64,000 nt of DNA from Zygnema cylindricum (taxonomy: Eukaryota > Streptophyta > Zygnematophyceae > Zygnematales > Zygnemataceae). The position numbers and the translations under genes are program-made. Shown piece after piece: positions 1 to 11,200 of this stretch. The first letter of the stretch is position 1, and each line of letters begins with the position of its first letter. The stretch is taken from assembly GCA_037447655.1 (NCBI GenBank), contig JBBHKE010001182.1, forward strand, positions 199,272 to 263,271. The letters are read 5' to 3'. The notes beneath the pieces were generated by a model. It did not search any database and was not told the origin of the DNA. It saw only the letters and a program-made list of their open reading frames with translations.

Positions 1-726
1 GCTAAGTCCTAATTTATATACTCACAGTGTGTATCTACTGATCTACACTAATTCGGGTAACCGTTACTACGGTTATTATCGTGACTAACGACAAAGCATC
101 CTACCCGTACGTCACTGTACCTCAAAAAACACTAATTACTAATTTCTAAAAACCTGATTAATAGAACACTATTTTATATCACACTAAACGACAAACTAAT
201 GTTATTCAAATATTTACAGAAATTGAACCGTACACAAAACGTTCTAACCGTACACAAAACGTTTCAAATGCTTAGTTAGCGGTGACCGCTAAAGTCCAGC
301 CGAATGTGGTCGTGTAGTACGAAACACCTGAGTGCTTCGTCACTTGTGGTCCCACGCGAATCACGCTTGTGGTCCCTCGTGAATTATGCTTGTGGTCCCA
401 GGTGAATCGCGTCCGTTGAAACAGATTCGATTGACGGTGGTACCGTCGATCTGTATCATATGTTTCCGGAATACTCGGGACAGATCCCGTTCGTCCGATC
501 ATGTGAATCGCATCGTCAACTTTTTGACACGTATGCTTGACTGTCGGCGCTACTCCGAAAAACCTGCATACGTTCTTTCGCCAACACGTGTCCCTGCAAA
601 AGTACAATACACTCTACTGTACCTTTTGCTACTCTAACACTAATTAAGGTAAGTATTACTAGAAAAAATATCCTAAGTTATTTTTACCTCTATAAACTGA
701 AATAAGATTTATAAATTCCAACAGTT
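1..726. other. Upstream or intronic DNA, no gene recognised
   Basis: No exon or conserved frame could be recognised. Short frames on both strands lack any family resemblance. The stretch holds a 20-bp direct duplication at about 225-264 (core ACCGTACACAAAACGTT) and a 23-bp triplet repeat listed separately. Scattered copies of the word ACACTAATT recall the ends of the TA-flanked MITE family seen elsewhere in the window. It may be intron of the gene whose last exons start at 1739, or its flank. Confidence 0.5.
343..411. repeat. 23-bp tandem repeat, three copies
   Basis: Three adjacent units start at 343, 366 and 389, each beginning CTTGTGGTCC and ending near GAATCAC, GAATTAT and GAATCGC. The copies differ at a few positions each. 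No function is visible. Confidence 0.75.
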
Positions 727-1061
727 TCCCCTCTCCCTCTCCCTCTTCCTCTCCCTCTCCCTCTCCCCTCCCTCTCCCTCTCCCTCTCCTTCTCCCTCTC
801 CCTCTCCCTCTCCCTCTCCCTCTCCCTCTCCCTCTCCCTCTCCCTCTCCCTCTCCCTCTCCCTCTCCCTCTCCCTCTCCCTCTCCCTCTCCCTCTCCCTC
901 TCCCTCTCCCTCTCCCTCTCCCTCTCCCTCTCCCTCTCCCTCTCCCTCTCCCTCTCCCTCTCCCTCTCCCTTTCCCTCTCCCTCTCCCTCTCCCTCTCCC
1001 TCTCCCTCTCCCTCTCCCTCTCCCTCTCCCTCTCCCTCTCCCTCCCCCTCTCCCTCCCCCA
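727..1061. repeat. (CCCTCT)n microsatellite
   Basis: About 330 bases of the hexamer CCCTCT, nearly perfect, with a few interruptions near both ends and one CCCTTT variant near 970. The minus strand reads (GGGAGA)n, which fits the G3N3 pattern of G-quadruplex DNA. The plus strand is an uninterrupted polypyrimidine mirror repeat able to form triplex DNA. Long Gly-Arg and Gly-Glu frames on the minus strand are artefacts of the repeat. Confidence 0.95.
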
Positions 1062-1168
1062 CCATATACTTGATTGGAAACATTTGGTGTCAAAGTCTTG
1101 TTTCTTTCAATGTTTTTTTTTCCGTTGCTTCTATAATGTAATGATATATGTTGTCAATAACTATTTAA

Positions 1169-1738
1169 TTGTCAAGTTTTCTGTATCTTTCCTTCGCTGT
1201 TACCTTCACCTTCTACTTTACCTTAAACTTCTATGCTTTTACCTTCCCATATTACTTTTTTAAATTTACTCGTTACTTTCACTTTTGCTTTTCCTTTTGC
1301 CTATACTTTTACTTTCACTTTCATGTTTTACTTTCACTGTTGCTTTTTTTTACTTCACCTTAGTGTTCCACTTTTGAAGGTCGCTTTTGACTTTGACTTT
1401 GTCTTTGTCTTAAGTTTTAGTTTGATTCCTATTTTTTACTTTGCTGCTTACTTGACATGTTACTCCTTTACTTTGCTTACACTTTTCACACTTTTACTCT
1501 TAACTTTAACTTTTACTTTTACTTTTACTTTTGCTTTCACTCTCACTCTCACTCTTTCACTTCCACTTTCACTTTAGTTCACTTTCAACTCAACTTCAAC
1601 TTGCGTTTTCACTTTCCCTTTCAATATCAATTTCAACTTCACTCTCACCCACTCCCCCTCCCTCTCCCTCTCCCTCTCCCTCTCCCTCTCCTTCCCCCTC
1701 TCCCTCGCCCTCCCCCTTTTCCTTTATGGTTTTGCCAG
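1169..1738 (+). repeat. Degenerate polypyrimidine tract ending at a 3' splice site
   Basis: Almost only C and T on the plus strand, built from imperfect TTTTAC / TTTCAC / TTTGCT hexamers, then a second CCCTCT block at about 1650-1720. It runs straight into the intron end TTTTGCCAG at 1738. Together with the array at 727-1061 it makes an intron (or intron plus upstream DNA) with about 1 kb of pyrimidine-biased sequence before the acceptor. Confidence 0.8.
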
Positions 1739-3511
1739 GAGGCATCTGTATGGCAGTACATCGATGGGAGCCAGCCTCTCCCTTCGGATGATTGGATGAT
1801 GCCCACTTTTGACTCAACTTCATGGAAGTCAGGTACTTCTAAACTCTTTAACTCCAACTTCTTTCTATACTACCAAAAAACCACACTACTCATCGGTAAT
1901 AGTGTTACTATCACTACTTCGGTCGCGAGTTTTTTTGAGGGAAAATTGCGAAGTAGTGTTGGTAACACTATTTGAGGTGTGGGTTACTTTCTGTCATGAC
2001 TCGTTACACTAAATTAGTGTTCAACGTTCTAATTCCGCATTTACTGTAATAAATTCTTTACACTAATAATGGTGGGAAAGTGTAGTGGTTTACTTTTGTG
2101 TATTTGTGACTTATCGTTTTTCCATCTCTGCAAGAAAAAAGAGAAAAAAACAAAGAGAGAAAATTATGTTTCTTATTTATCCTTTTCTTCTTCTGTTTAA
2201 GGCTTTGAAACTTTCCCAAATCATCAAACTGTACTCACCTAATCAAGCTCTTCACCGTTTTCTTTTCTTTCCTTTCCCTCTTCTTTTTTTTGTTTAACCA
2301 GGGGCAGCCCCACTAGCTTGGGAATCCTATGTAGGGAGGAGAACAACTCTTATTCCGGGAAATGAACCTCGTATAACTTATTTTTTTCGTCGAGTTATTC
2401 AAGTTCCTGATGCTGTCTGTTATTTTCAAATAGATAGCAAGTTGCTATCGAGGGATGGAGCTGTAAGTTTTTTTCTTACAGAACCTTTTTTACAAAAATT
2501 TATGGCACTGAAAGACATTGTTGACCAGTATTTAGTGTTGATGAAAAGGCATCAGATCCGTTATCTTGATTCTCATTTTACAGATTTTGAGTGAATGTAT
2601 TAATTGGAAACCACACCATGAATCACTATTGGTGTTAATAACACTAATTTGGGGCCGACTTTTCCTTTGTTCTGTTTGGCCTCCAATCATAAAATGGCGT
2701 TTATAGTACTACTGATTATTTACGTTCATAACGTTAATTTTATAAGGGATCGGTAACACTAACTAATTGTCCACATGATTTGTAACTATATTGGAATTGA
2801 TGACACTAAAATAATGCTTTCCGTAATCCTTTTTTGACTTTAATAGCCATTCACGGTACATGTTGTGTTGGTGTTCAGTTGCAACCCTGCATGTTGTTTT
2901 CCGGTGTAAAACAAAAACCTATTGTATAAACATATTTTTTATCAACACTATCACCGATGGACATTCAAACCATCCACAGCTATTTAGCTATTTAAATGGA
3001 ATTGGGAATTATAATCATTGTTACTACTTTTAAGGTTGAGTGATGTGAGAGGGACATATTTGTCCGCTTCAGTTACTTTGTTTGCTGTTACTTTCAATTA
3101 TTTATGTTTCGAGTTGAAATTAAACACGCAATGAATCACAGTGGTATTAACTCCAAAAGCAACGAATGATGATTATGCGAAGAAAATTCATTTTTCGGCG
3201 GAGATTCTGACAAGTCCAAAGACAGCTGACATCTAAAAGTTTCTCTCCCGTTTCAGGTGGTATACATAAACGGTGTGGAGGTTTACAGAACCAATATTCC
3301 TCCCGGGCCTGTCAATGCGACGACATACGCGAACAATTTTGGAACCTGGCTGTACAACCCAACGGAACTGACAGGCGGTTGGCTGAAAACTGGACGGAAT
3401 CTGCTTTCCGTTGAACTGCACCGAACGTCGAGAACGACGACGTGGCTCTTCTTTGATTGGCTGCTCACAGGATTGCGGGAAGCTGTCACGTGCTCTCCAC
3501 AGCCGTTTTAG
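1739..3511 (+). CDS. 3' exons of a multi-exon gene, beta-sandwich domain
   Basis: Three coding exons join in frame: 1739-1832, 2302-2462 and 3257-3511 (stop TAG 3509-3511), about 169 residues. Acceptors are TTGCCAG, TTAACCAG and CCGTTTCAG; donors are CAG/GTACTT and GCT/GTAAGT. The joined product shows, in order, VWQYIDGSQPLPSDDW, FDSTSWKSG, ITYFFRRVIQVPD, RDGAVVYINGVEVYRTNIP and NLLSVELHR. This matches a family I know mainly from bacterial secreted multidomain proteins, with WxYxDDGS, FDDSxW, TYFRRxF, DDGAVVYLNGxEV and NxLAVEVH. The second splice falls inside the DGA/VVY motif, strong support for the model. The 5' exons and start codon are not found; they lie in or upstream of 1-1738. The final 16 residues after LLTGL look like a simple tail. 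The molecular function of the whole protein cannot be told from this part. The second intron (2463-3256) holds a MITE-like terminus near 2614. Confidence 0.8.
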
Positions 3512-4395
3512 GGAATATCTGTCAAAATATGAGTGAGGATGTCGCAGTCAAAATATGGTGTTGAAAAACATTGCATTCGATTTTTTGCAGTCAAGGAACA
3601 CGGTAAAATATCTCGGTGACAATTTTGCGGTGAAATTATCATGGTCAAATTATCGCAGTGAGGTTCAGTCGGTGTTTTGCGGAAAAAGTAGTTTAGTTAA
3701 AATGTTGTAGCTTATTTATTGCAGTGAAGTACCAATACCTTTGTACATGTATTGCATAAACGAGGTCGCAGTAGGAGTGGATGGAAGTCTTTAAGAATGT
3801 CTTTTGTAGATTATTGTACCAAATTGTAGACTCCACATCCTCCTTCCATTTCTTTTCAAGTTATGAGAGTTCCGGTGATTCACCAGTAACTTTTTTGCTC
3901 ATTCAATTAATTGTATTAATTTACTTGCTTATTTTTCGTTTCTTAGTGTTCTAATATAGTTGTGTTTCAACTTCGACGACTTGTATGTAGAAAAATTTGT
4001 ATTTGAATAATGTTATGTTGTCACTTTCTTCCTGTCCCGATGTTTTATCACCAGGTCTATGTTTCTTGCTCCTCTCTCGCTACCCAATAGCTCGTCCTTC
4101 CCGTTGCGATGCTTTACCTTTGGATGCAGGTTTCTCCACTACGTGACGACATGTTTTTCTCGTCCCAATGTATTCCCTTTGAAACAATGATTCCTGCTCC
4201 TCTTGACTGGGAAACAGCACTATGTTCCCGGCGCAAAGTTTGACCTTCAAATTTCAGGTTTTCTACACCCGTTTTTTACAATGGCGGCACTTTAACACCC
4301 TCGGTTGAACTTCACCCCCCCTCCCACTCCCCCTCTATGGTTTCAATTAAATATTTGTAACTAAATGTTATTATCACCGTACAATTTACCTTGAA
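3512..4395 (+). other. 3' UTR and downstream flank
   Basis: AT-rich DNA after the stop codon. At 3520-3665 there are irregular repeats of a GTCAAAATAT / TCGCAGT theme, seen as GCAGTCAAAATATGG, GCAGTCAAGG and GGTCAAATTATCGCAGTG. No further frame or clear polyadenylation signal stands out. Confidence 0.4.
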
Positions 4396-5135
4396 GGTGT
4401 GTGCCAATGTGTTAAAGTAAGATTTTTTTTCTGTCGTTTTCCTCCAAAATTGTACCTACACCAAGAATATCTTTTGTCCTACAAAGAAAATGGAAAAACC
4501 GAAGTATAATTTGCGACATCTTTAAACATAGTGTTTACCTTAGTTGGGCGCCTTCCCCTTTTGGACCCATTGACGCGACATGCCAACTCATCTTTAAACT
4601 TTTACCGTGGTCTACATTAGAGCATGTCTTACTAAAATTAATACTTGACCAACAAATATGAAAACATTTTCGCATGTTTCGCATGATTTTGAACATTTTC
4701 CCCCAAAAGAGGGTACAAGCAACCATTTTTGTTTTTGGCTCCTCACAAGCATGTGCAGAAAAGAAATTGCAGGGTTTACAGACCTCCACTTTCATTCATG
4801 GGTCATCCACAAAAGTCTATACCGTCGTCACCTCTCGCTCTCCCTCTCCCACTGTCATTTCCATCTTCTCTTCTTGAAATGGAACATGTCGATATTGGCG
4901 TAAAATGAAAAAGCCCTAGATTTCCATTATTTTAATAATTCAAGGCATGGTATCATGACAAATCGAGTGATAAAAGACAAAAAATAAAATCGAGAAGCCT
5001 TGATTGGAAGTTCCAGGATTAGTGACATTAATGGTGTGACAGGTAAGCATGACGTCACAATGTCACAAAAACCTAAGCATCTACAAGGTCAAAAAAAAAA
5101 ATGTCTAAAGTATAAAATCGTCACAAAATTAAGTA
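4396..5135 (+). mobile_element. Tourist-like MITE copy, 3' end displaced
   Basis: Starts GGTGTGTGCCAATGTGTT, followed by the internal landmarks of the family seen complete at 45610-46564: TTTTTTTCTGTCGTTTT, a block ending in a TTCATGGGTC-like word, then a GAAGCC...GACGTCA...ATGTCACAAAAACC block near 5000-5080. The copy breaks off at 5135, where a different element terminus begins, so its 3' TIR is missing here. Confidence 0.65.
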
Positions 5136-5230
5136 CGCTGTGAATCGCTATTAGAGTTCATAATAATTAGTGTAAAAATACAATTACTCATAATGCCAAT
5201 AAAAATAAGCGCTAATTTATACATCTAACA
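5136..5230. mobile_element. Left terminus of the TA-flanked MITE family
   Basis: After TA at 5134-5135 the sequence CGCTGTGAATCGCTATTAG begins. It matches the terminal repeat of the complete element at 35094-35641. It interrupts the Tourist-like MITE to its left and abuts the DNMT-bearing retroelement at 5231. The matching right terminus was not found, so the retroelement may lie inside this element. Confidence 0.55.
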
Positions 5231-6397
5231 CTAATTTGGGTACACAATCCAATATTGTAGCCGCCATAGTCTGTATTCACATACGCGACGATTGAACATG
5301 TGTAGCGAAGGACGAACTAACAAATTGGCCTCACGGAGTCTACCAATATCGATCACGTTCGTCCATTTGGAGCGAACCCGGTGTGCTAGTGAACCATGGC
5401 GAGCCGCGTCAATAGTAAGAGGCGGACCAATTAATTGTTCGATCCGTTGATTATCAGCCAAGACTCTAGGTCTTGAATCATTATAGGCTGCGACATTTTC
5501 CAAGATATACCCCATAGGATGATCTAAAGTTTGTAGAAAATGCAGGATGCGAACGAATTCAAAAAATAGTTTGGTGCGGGGATCAGCTAATCCGAGACCT
5601 TTCCCGGCCCGAGACATTCCCTAGCACTCCCATCCTCCAAGAACTAGATCGATTGGACCAATCTCTAGTAAGTGATGGTTGCCCACAATCTGAGTGTCGT
5701 GTAGGAGGGCAGTATGCATATGCTCGTATGCAGATTTTGGTAACAAATGCGGGTATTAGGAATGCAACAGATTACAATGATGTAATTGTGCTTTCCGTGC
5801 TAACGGATCAATCTCAACCAAATAATAAAATCGGATTAATAATCCATTCCGCAAACATGCAAGGAGGGAAGTGCCTATTCCAGCGAACAGGTCCAAAATC
5901 ACCAATCCATTTAGATTAGGTTTCCATTGGACCGAATTCCAATTAATGGGAAGAAACCCAGAAGAGTCTGTATGGATTCGGATTGTAGGAGAGACTAGAG
6001 AAAGTGGAATTGACAAGGTTTGGTTATAGATTTGGTCAAATTCCGTCGTATCTATAAGAAAACGTGGGTCACTGAAATTTTTTGGTAAGTAAGAACTATC
6101 GGGCAGAATTTCTTCTACTGACAATGAATGAAATATTTCGGCCCCCATTGAATTCCTTGAAAATGCAGGTATGGATGTGGCCGAATTTGCCATAACAGGC
6201 ATGGGCTTCCTAGCGGAAATTAACGGAATGCAGATTTTGCGTTCCGGGAAGTTAGTGGGCCTATAAGAAAATGTCTGATCATGCATGTCAACTCCACCCC
6301 CTACACGAAATATAACATCCTGTCTCACTAGGCATTCATAGTCACTACATTTAGTGACCAGAGCGTAACCCGAGATCTCAGGAAGGTCTGTAGCCAT
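5231..6397 (-). pseudogene. C5 cytosine DNA methyltransferase, broken
   Basis: DNMTs transfer a methyl group from SAM to cytosine C5. From 6397 the frame first gives the tail of the protease and a linker. From about 5914 it gives motif I, VILDLFAGIGTSL, then YYLVEIDPLAR (the region that binds SAM adenosine). Motif IV reads LGGWEC, with a stop codon at 5624-5626 where the Gln of the usual PCQ would be. Next come FFEFVRIL, motif VI in YILENVAAYN (5500s), and a motif VIII-like DAARHGSLAHRVR followed by WTNV. A second stop (TAA) lies at 5756-5758. Both stops and all motifs share one frame, so this is one gene with nonsense codons rather than two genes. The catalytic Cys is kept; Pro before it is Glu. 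Target-recognition and motif IX-X regions are short or lost at the 5231 boundary. Its closest DNMT class cannot be decided by eye. Confidence 0.8.
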
Positions 6398-6403
6398 TCC
6401 GCT

Positions 6404-7117
6404 CTAGAACCTGAAAACGAGCGGTTCCTTAGTGATTCCTAGGACTTGCTCGGTTGTACCCGCTGATGTTAACAAACGAGTAGAAGTGGTCTGAAGCTTG
6501 TCCAGAGTTAGACCAAGCTTGAGTGCAAAGCTAGAGACCAATATAACCGGCTTTTCACCCGTATCCATGAAAGGCAGGGAAGGGGCTATACCATTGATCA
6601 ATAATGCACCCTTCCCGTTATCCAAAAAACTGATGTCAGGATGGAGGGAATTTCGCTCCTCTATAGAAATAGGCTGAATAGCAGCAAAATTTTTGTGCAG
6701 ATAAAGTGCTTGTAACGCGGCAGCTGCACCTGATCTATCGGAGGTAAAGGAGATAAGGGAGATTTCTGGTGAGTCGGAAATCATAGTGGATAGAATGCAC
6801 AAGCGTTCTTTTACGCGGTGTGCCTCATGTATAGTTCGATCCACTATGTCGAGAGCTTCAGCCGCGATGGCAAAAGCGGTTTCGGGCAAGGGAGGAGAAC
6901 GTTCTTTAGTGAATGACAAAGGGATGCGTTTGTTAGGAGTTTTACCGTCACGGCTGTGATCGGTCGAACCTTTGTCGAACGTAGCCTCTCGTTGTTGGAT
7001 GGTAGAATCTCGTAAGATTCGACCTGCCAACGTGGGCATGTGTACAACAGTGCGAGCCATGCCTATAAACTGTGGCTTCATTTGAGTCATGAAGGTTGCG
7101 AATTGTTCCTTCATCAT
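6404..7117 (-). pseudogene. Retropepsin-like protease of the DNMT retroelement
   Basis: Contains a linker rich in charged residues, then LLINGIAPSLPFMDTGEKP and ILVSSFALKLGL, a good fit to the retroviral-type aspartic protease active site (DTG followed by hydrophobic beta strands). The protease tail (SGYALVTKCSDYECLV, RVGGGVD) lies beyond the TAG at 6404-6406 in the same frame. Such proteases cleave the Gag-Pol polyprotein. The active-site Asp is present; only the nonsense codon breaks the frame here. Confidence 0.75.
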
Positions 7118-7132
7118 AGCCTCTAATCGCTC

Positions 7133-8275
7133 TTACATTTCTAAACGCTCTCTCTCTTCTCGAGATACCCTAGGTGGAGTAGTGTCCTTCTCCGGTTCTT
7201 TAACTGGTTGAACCGGTTTTGCGGATCGAGCGGGAATGCCACCATTCTTAATTTGGTTGTGATAGGAAAATTCCGGGTTCTTTATATGACAATGTTGGAC
7301 ATAGTGTCCGGTTTGCTTGCAATGTGTACAGGTAACAGTTTTGTCTGGACACATTCGGGCATCATGCCCCGTCTTCCCACATCGAAAACATAATCGATTT
7401 CTGGGAGCAACAAGTGGGGTTCCCATGGCCGGGATTTTAGGAGGCCGGTTGTTAGGACGAGGATTGTACTATGGTGGAACAATCGGTTCTTTCGGGACCG
7501 CTTTAGGACGGTCATAGGCTTCCCACCAACAATTTTGCATTTCGTATTCCACGGCATGTTGGGCGGCTTGGTCGAAAGTGAACTTCAAGCCGTAGGTTTG
7601 AGTCAGATGACTCTGGATAAATTTTTTAACCTGACTCGAAAACTGTCCCACAAATTTCTGGACAGCTTCAGCATCCGACATTAAGTCCGGCAATGCTTCA
7701 CGAAGAGTTTCTATACGAGCACGCATGGCAGGAGCGGTCTCTCCTGACTTCTGTTCGAAGTTCATTAACTCACTAACTTGGTCAGGGTTTTGCTTACACT
7801 ATTCCGCTTGCAACATTTTGAAACATGACAGAGAGCGGATCCAGTATAGGGATCGTCATAGCTAGTCGTGCTGGGGTTCCAGCACGTGCGGCTATAGCAA
7901 ACTGTTGCGGTATTTCCACAACTACTGCTGTATTAACATCGCCGTTGAGATCAAGGACTTCCGGGATAGCCGATTGGTAAGGAATTTCTGGTTGTCCTAT
8001 AATAGCAGACTCACAGCGAAAGCCGGAGAAAACTCTGTCATCGCAAGTACGGAATCATACTTGCGGGAATAAAGAGTAAGGGTTAAACCGCGAAGGTAAC
8101 GACCTAAAAAAGAGAAAGCGACCCGTAGGTCAAACCGATCTTGGTACCGAAATGTAAGATCACGCATTTCGGTATCGAATAGCATTCGAAAATGCGATAA
8201 AGTCATGGTGTCCTTCATTCCTAAAAAACAGAAATGAAGGCGACCCCCTCCCTCGGATGTGGAAGCCATTTCCAA
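7133..8275 (-). pseudogene. gag of the DNMT retroelement, two CCHC zinc knuckles
   Basis: Segment 7765-7469 is a capsid-like helical region (MNFEQKSGETAPAM... AAQHAVEYEMQNCW). After a TAG at 7469-7471 the frame continues into two intact CCHC knuckles, CFRCGKTGHDARMC and CTHCKQTGHYVQHC, which bind nucleic acid. A TAA at 7133-7135 ends this segment. Upstream, a TAG at 7799-7801 and a one-base shift near 7824 separate the capsid from the N-terminal part (8275-7997, starting MEMASTSEGGG). All main segments share the frame of the protease and DNMT. The true start is not certain; the ATG at 8275 is the best candidate. Confidence 0.7.
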
Positions 8276-11200
8276 TAATGGAATGATTGGGGATAATAAT
8301 GAATTTGTAATTTGTGGAAACCAAAAAGATAATAAATTGGAATCCGACCCGTCAAGGGAATCGTGGTCAGATTCTTCCTCAAAAAATGTGGAAGAGACTG
8401 ATGATAAGGAAGATACAGAGGTGAGAGAAGATCGAACCCAAGGGGAAACTTAACTTAAGATATTCGGGAAAAGATGGTCCAAAAGACTAGGTAAATCTGA
8501 TGGTCCTGATTCTGTGGGCCTAAACGGGGCCAACGATCGGGTGGTTCCGAAAGGATAATCGAGATTATCCTAATCGGTAGGCATAAAATGATAAAACCAA
8601 ATGACAATCGGATAACAAAATCGATCTATAAGAGGTGCTTCAAATGCTAGACCACACCACTCACTCGTCCAATCAGCCAATCAATCTCTAAAATGGCCTC
8701 GATGGCCAGATCTATCAGGAAGCCGTATTACCAAAACCTTTTACCCTGCAAACAAGGGAACAAAGCCGAAGGGCCAGATCTATAAAGGCAAATAACTTAA
8801 TATCCAAGCACCCACAAGTGCAGATCTAAAGCGACACAATCCACAAAAGAGCTAACCAATGCCTCCAACGACAAGATGTATGGAAGAAATTCCACACCGA
8901 ACAAAGCAAACTCAGCCAAGGCCACTCAGGGCCAAATAGCAAGCATGGAAAGCTGGACAAATGCAATGCTCAATACAAGTGGATTAACACTAATCCACTC
9001 CAAACACGATCCCTCTAAACGATCAACCGACTACCTTAGCACGCGCCTGTACCCGCAAGGCATTGTGATGCTTACATAACACTCTTAGCAATCTGGTGAT
9101 TGCAAAGGGTGAACTGCGGTTGTTCGCTACAACCGAAGTTTTGCAGAGCTCCCAAAAACGGATCCGCTCCACTAACTCCTCTCTTTGGTGAAGTATGTCA
9201 CACATTGAGCACACGGTGCCTCTTATCTAAGCAAAAAGAAGGAGGAAACAAAAACCAAATACTTAAGTTAGTGTAGTGTATCGTTGGCCGAAAATTGGCC
9301 AATAAGATAAAAACGTCAACCAACAAGCAAATGGTAATTATAAATGTAAAGCTAATTATAGATTTTTGTAGAAATGTATCTATAAATATATATTTTTGAT
9401 TTTTGAATATTTTTTTTTCTTTTTATTTTAACCAAAGAAAATTGAAATTGAAATAAAACAAACAAGCGAGAAAAGAAAAGAGACAATTTTCAAGTGCAAG
9501 AATACTAAGCCGATGGATGACCACTAGGCTCCACGGTCTATTTATATTCATTGCAGGAGTTATCTATATCGCGAATAATCTGAATTTATACTTAAATAAA
9601 TTAAATCAAAACATAAATAACCGAGAAAGATAAATAAAAATTGAAAATGACAATATGCCCGACACTTATGAGGTTTGAGATAACCAAACTCAAAAGATGC
9701 GCAAAAGCCAAATAGAAATAAATACACAATCACAAGAAATAAAAACAACAAATCAATAATCCCAACATGCAACTTCCACACTAATTAAAGTTTAGCCACA
9801 GCCGAGGAAAGAAGTTTGTGTCGTGAGAACGCGGTCAAAATCCAGTCAAAAGGATGAGAGAAGTGAAGGGAAACCGTGTAGGTCTTGGCCGAAGCCGTAT
9901 AGATTAATATGTAAGGCTTTACAAGATATTGATAATGTAGTAGAAAACTAGACGCTTCACGCAAAGGTAGAAAATCGCCTCTAAGTTGTCTAGACAATTT
10001 TACAAATAAAAAGATGGCTGTAGAAAATCCTCAATACTGAAAATAAATAATTCCTGCACTTGAAAATCTGCACTTGAAAATTGTGTGCACGAAATGATCT
10101 AAAATGAACTAAGTAACAAAAACTACGCCTAACGAAAACAAGCCAATCAGAGTACAGCGTGCTATGTGTTGTTTTTAGAAAGCTTTAGTCCTCTTTATGC
10201 CTCAGCTGTGAGAGAGAGCTGTTCAGGACTTAAGCTATTTTTGGTTGAGTTCGGTTCAGTACTTACCGAAATTAGTGTGACAGTGAAGTTGGGAGTTCAC
10301 GGTTCATTCACACTTGGGACACGTGTCGTCACTTGGGAGAATGCGTGAGTATGTCCTCCGTGGACGTACGGAAATTCGGCAGGACCACTGGACTTCGTAA
10401 AGTCAATTCTACGGTGCCAAATCCTGTAATCGGACCGCTGACAGCCGCCGCCAACAAATAGTGACGAGGCGTGACTAGATCATTATCACTTTACGTTGTC
10501 TTAACTTCGGTGTAAATATTTGTGATAGAATGTTAGATGTACGGCTGGAATGCCTCCGTACAGCTTAGTGTAGTTTCGGTGTATAAAAGTAGGACTTAGC
10601 GAATTTGATTTTTAGGAACAAATGATATGAAAACTGTACACTCAGTTTTATGTAATTTCATTTCTACATATCTCACAGATTTGTGAGCGGAATTGATTGA
10701 AATTTTGTGTGTGTGTTCTTTTGTATGTCAGCTACATTGTGGAAAATATTCAGGACGTTGGGAGCGTTTTTCTGAAAGTTATAGTCTGTCAAAGTTTCTG
10801 TTCAGCCATCGGTATTTGTGGAAGCTTCCTCTCTTGATTTGTTCTACGATGACTACTGCTGCATCTTCTTCATCTTCAGTGCCAGTAATTGTGTCAGAAC
10901 AACACTATGTAAGTATTTGCGTCTAGTTTGGATTCAGCCAAAAGGAGGCCGAAATCCTATGCCCTACGTTACAGAATCTATAACCTACGGATTAAAACCC
11001 TTCCTATCTACGTGTGAACGCATGAACCTCCAAATGGTTCACGACTTAAAATGGTCCAATGACGTCGCTTCGTCAAACCTGACAACCGATTTGTCTGTCA
11101 TTTGCATCGACGGTCCAGATGTGATGTAACAAAAATTGCATATTCGACGTCGACGGCCGAGATTCTCTCTCACGCGAAATGATTCAAAATGTCGTCGACC

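Larger units (their letters stand above)
5231..8275 (-). mobile_element. Ty3/gypsy-like retroelement fragment carrying a DNA methyltransferase
   Basis: Read on the minus strand from 8275 downward: gag with two CCHC knuckles, a retropepsin with MDTG, then a C5 cytosine methyltransferase, all in one reading frame from about 7820 to 5231 once nonsense codons are ignored. No reverse transcriptase, RNase H or integrase follows: the DNMT frame ends at 5231 against DNA of another kind. No LTR pair, PBS or target duplication could be assigned, so the element is truncated at least at its 3' side. Gypsy assignment rests on the gag-protease type and is inference. Confidence 0.75.

Noticed and set aside
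659-1093. Long Gly-Arg and Gly-Glu frames on the minus strand
   Set aside because: They are the three-frame readout of the (CCCTCT)n repeat; no codon structure or homology beyond the repeat.
5653-5919. 88-codon plus frame opposite the DNMT motif I region
   Set aside because: Antisense shadow; the minus frame carries the ordered methyltransferase motifs.
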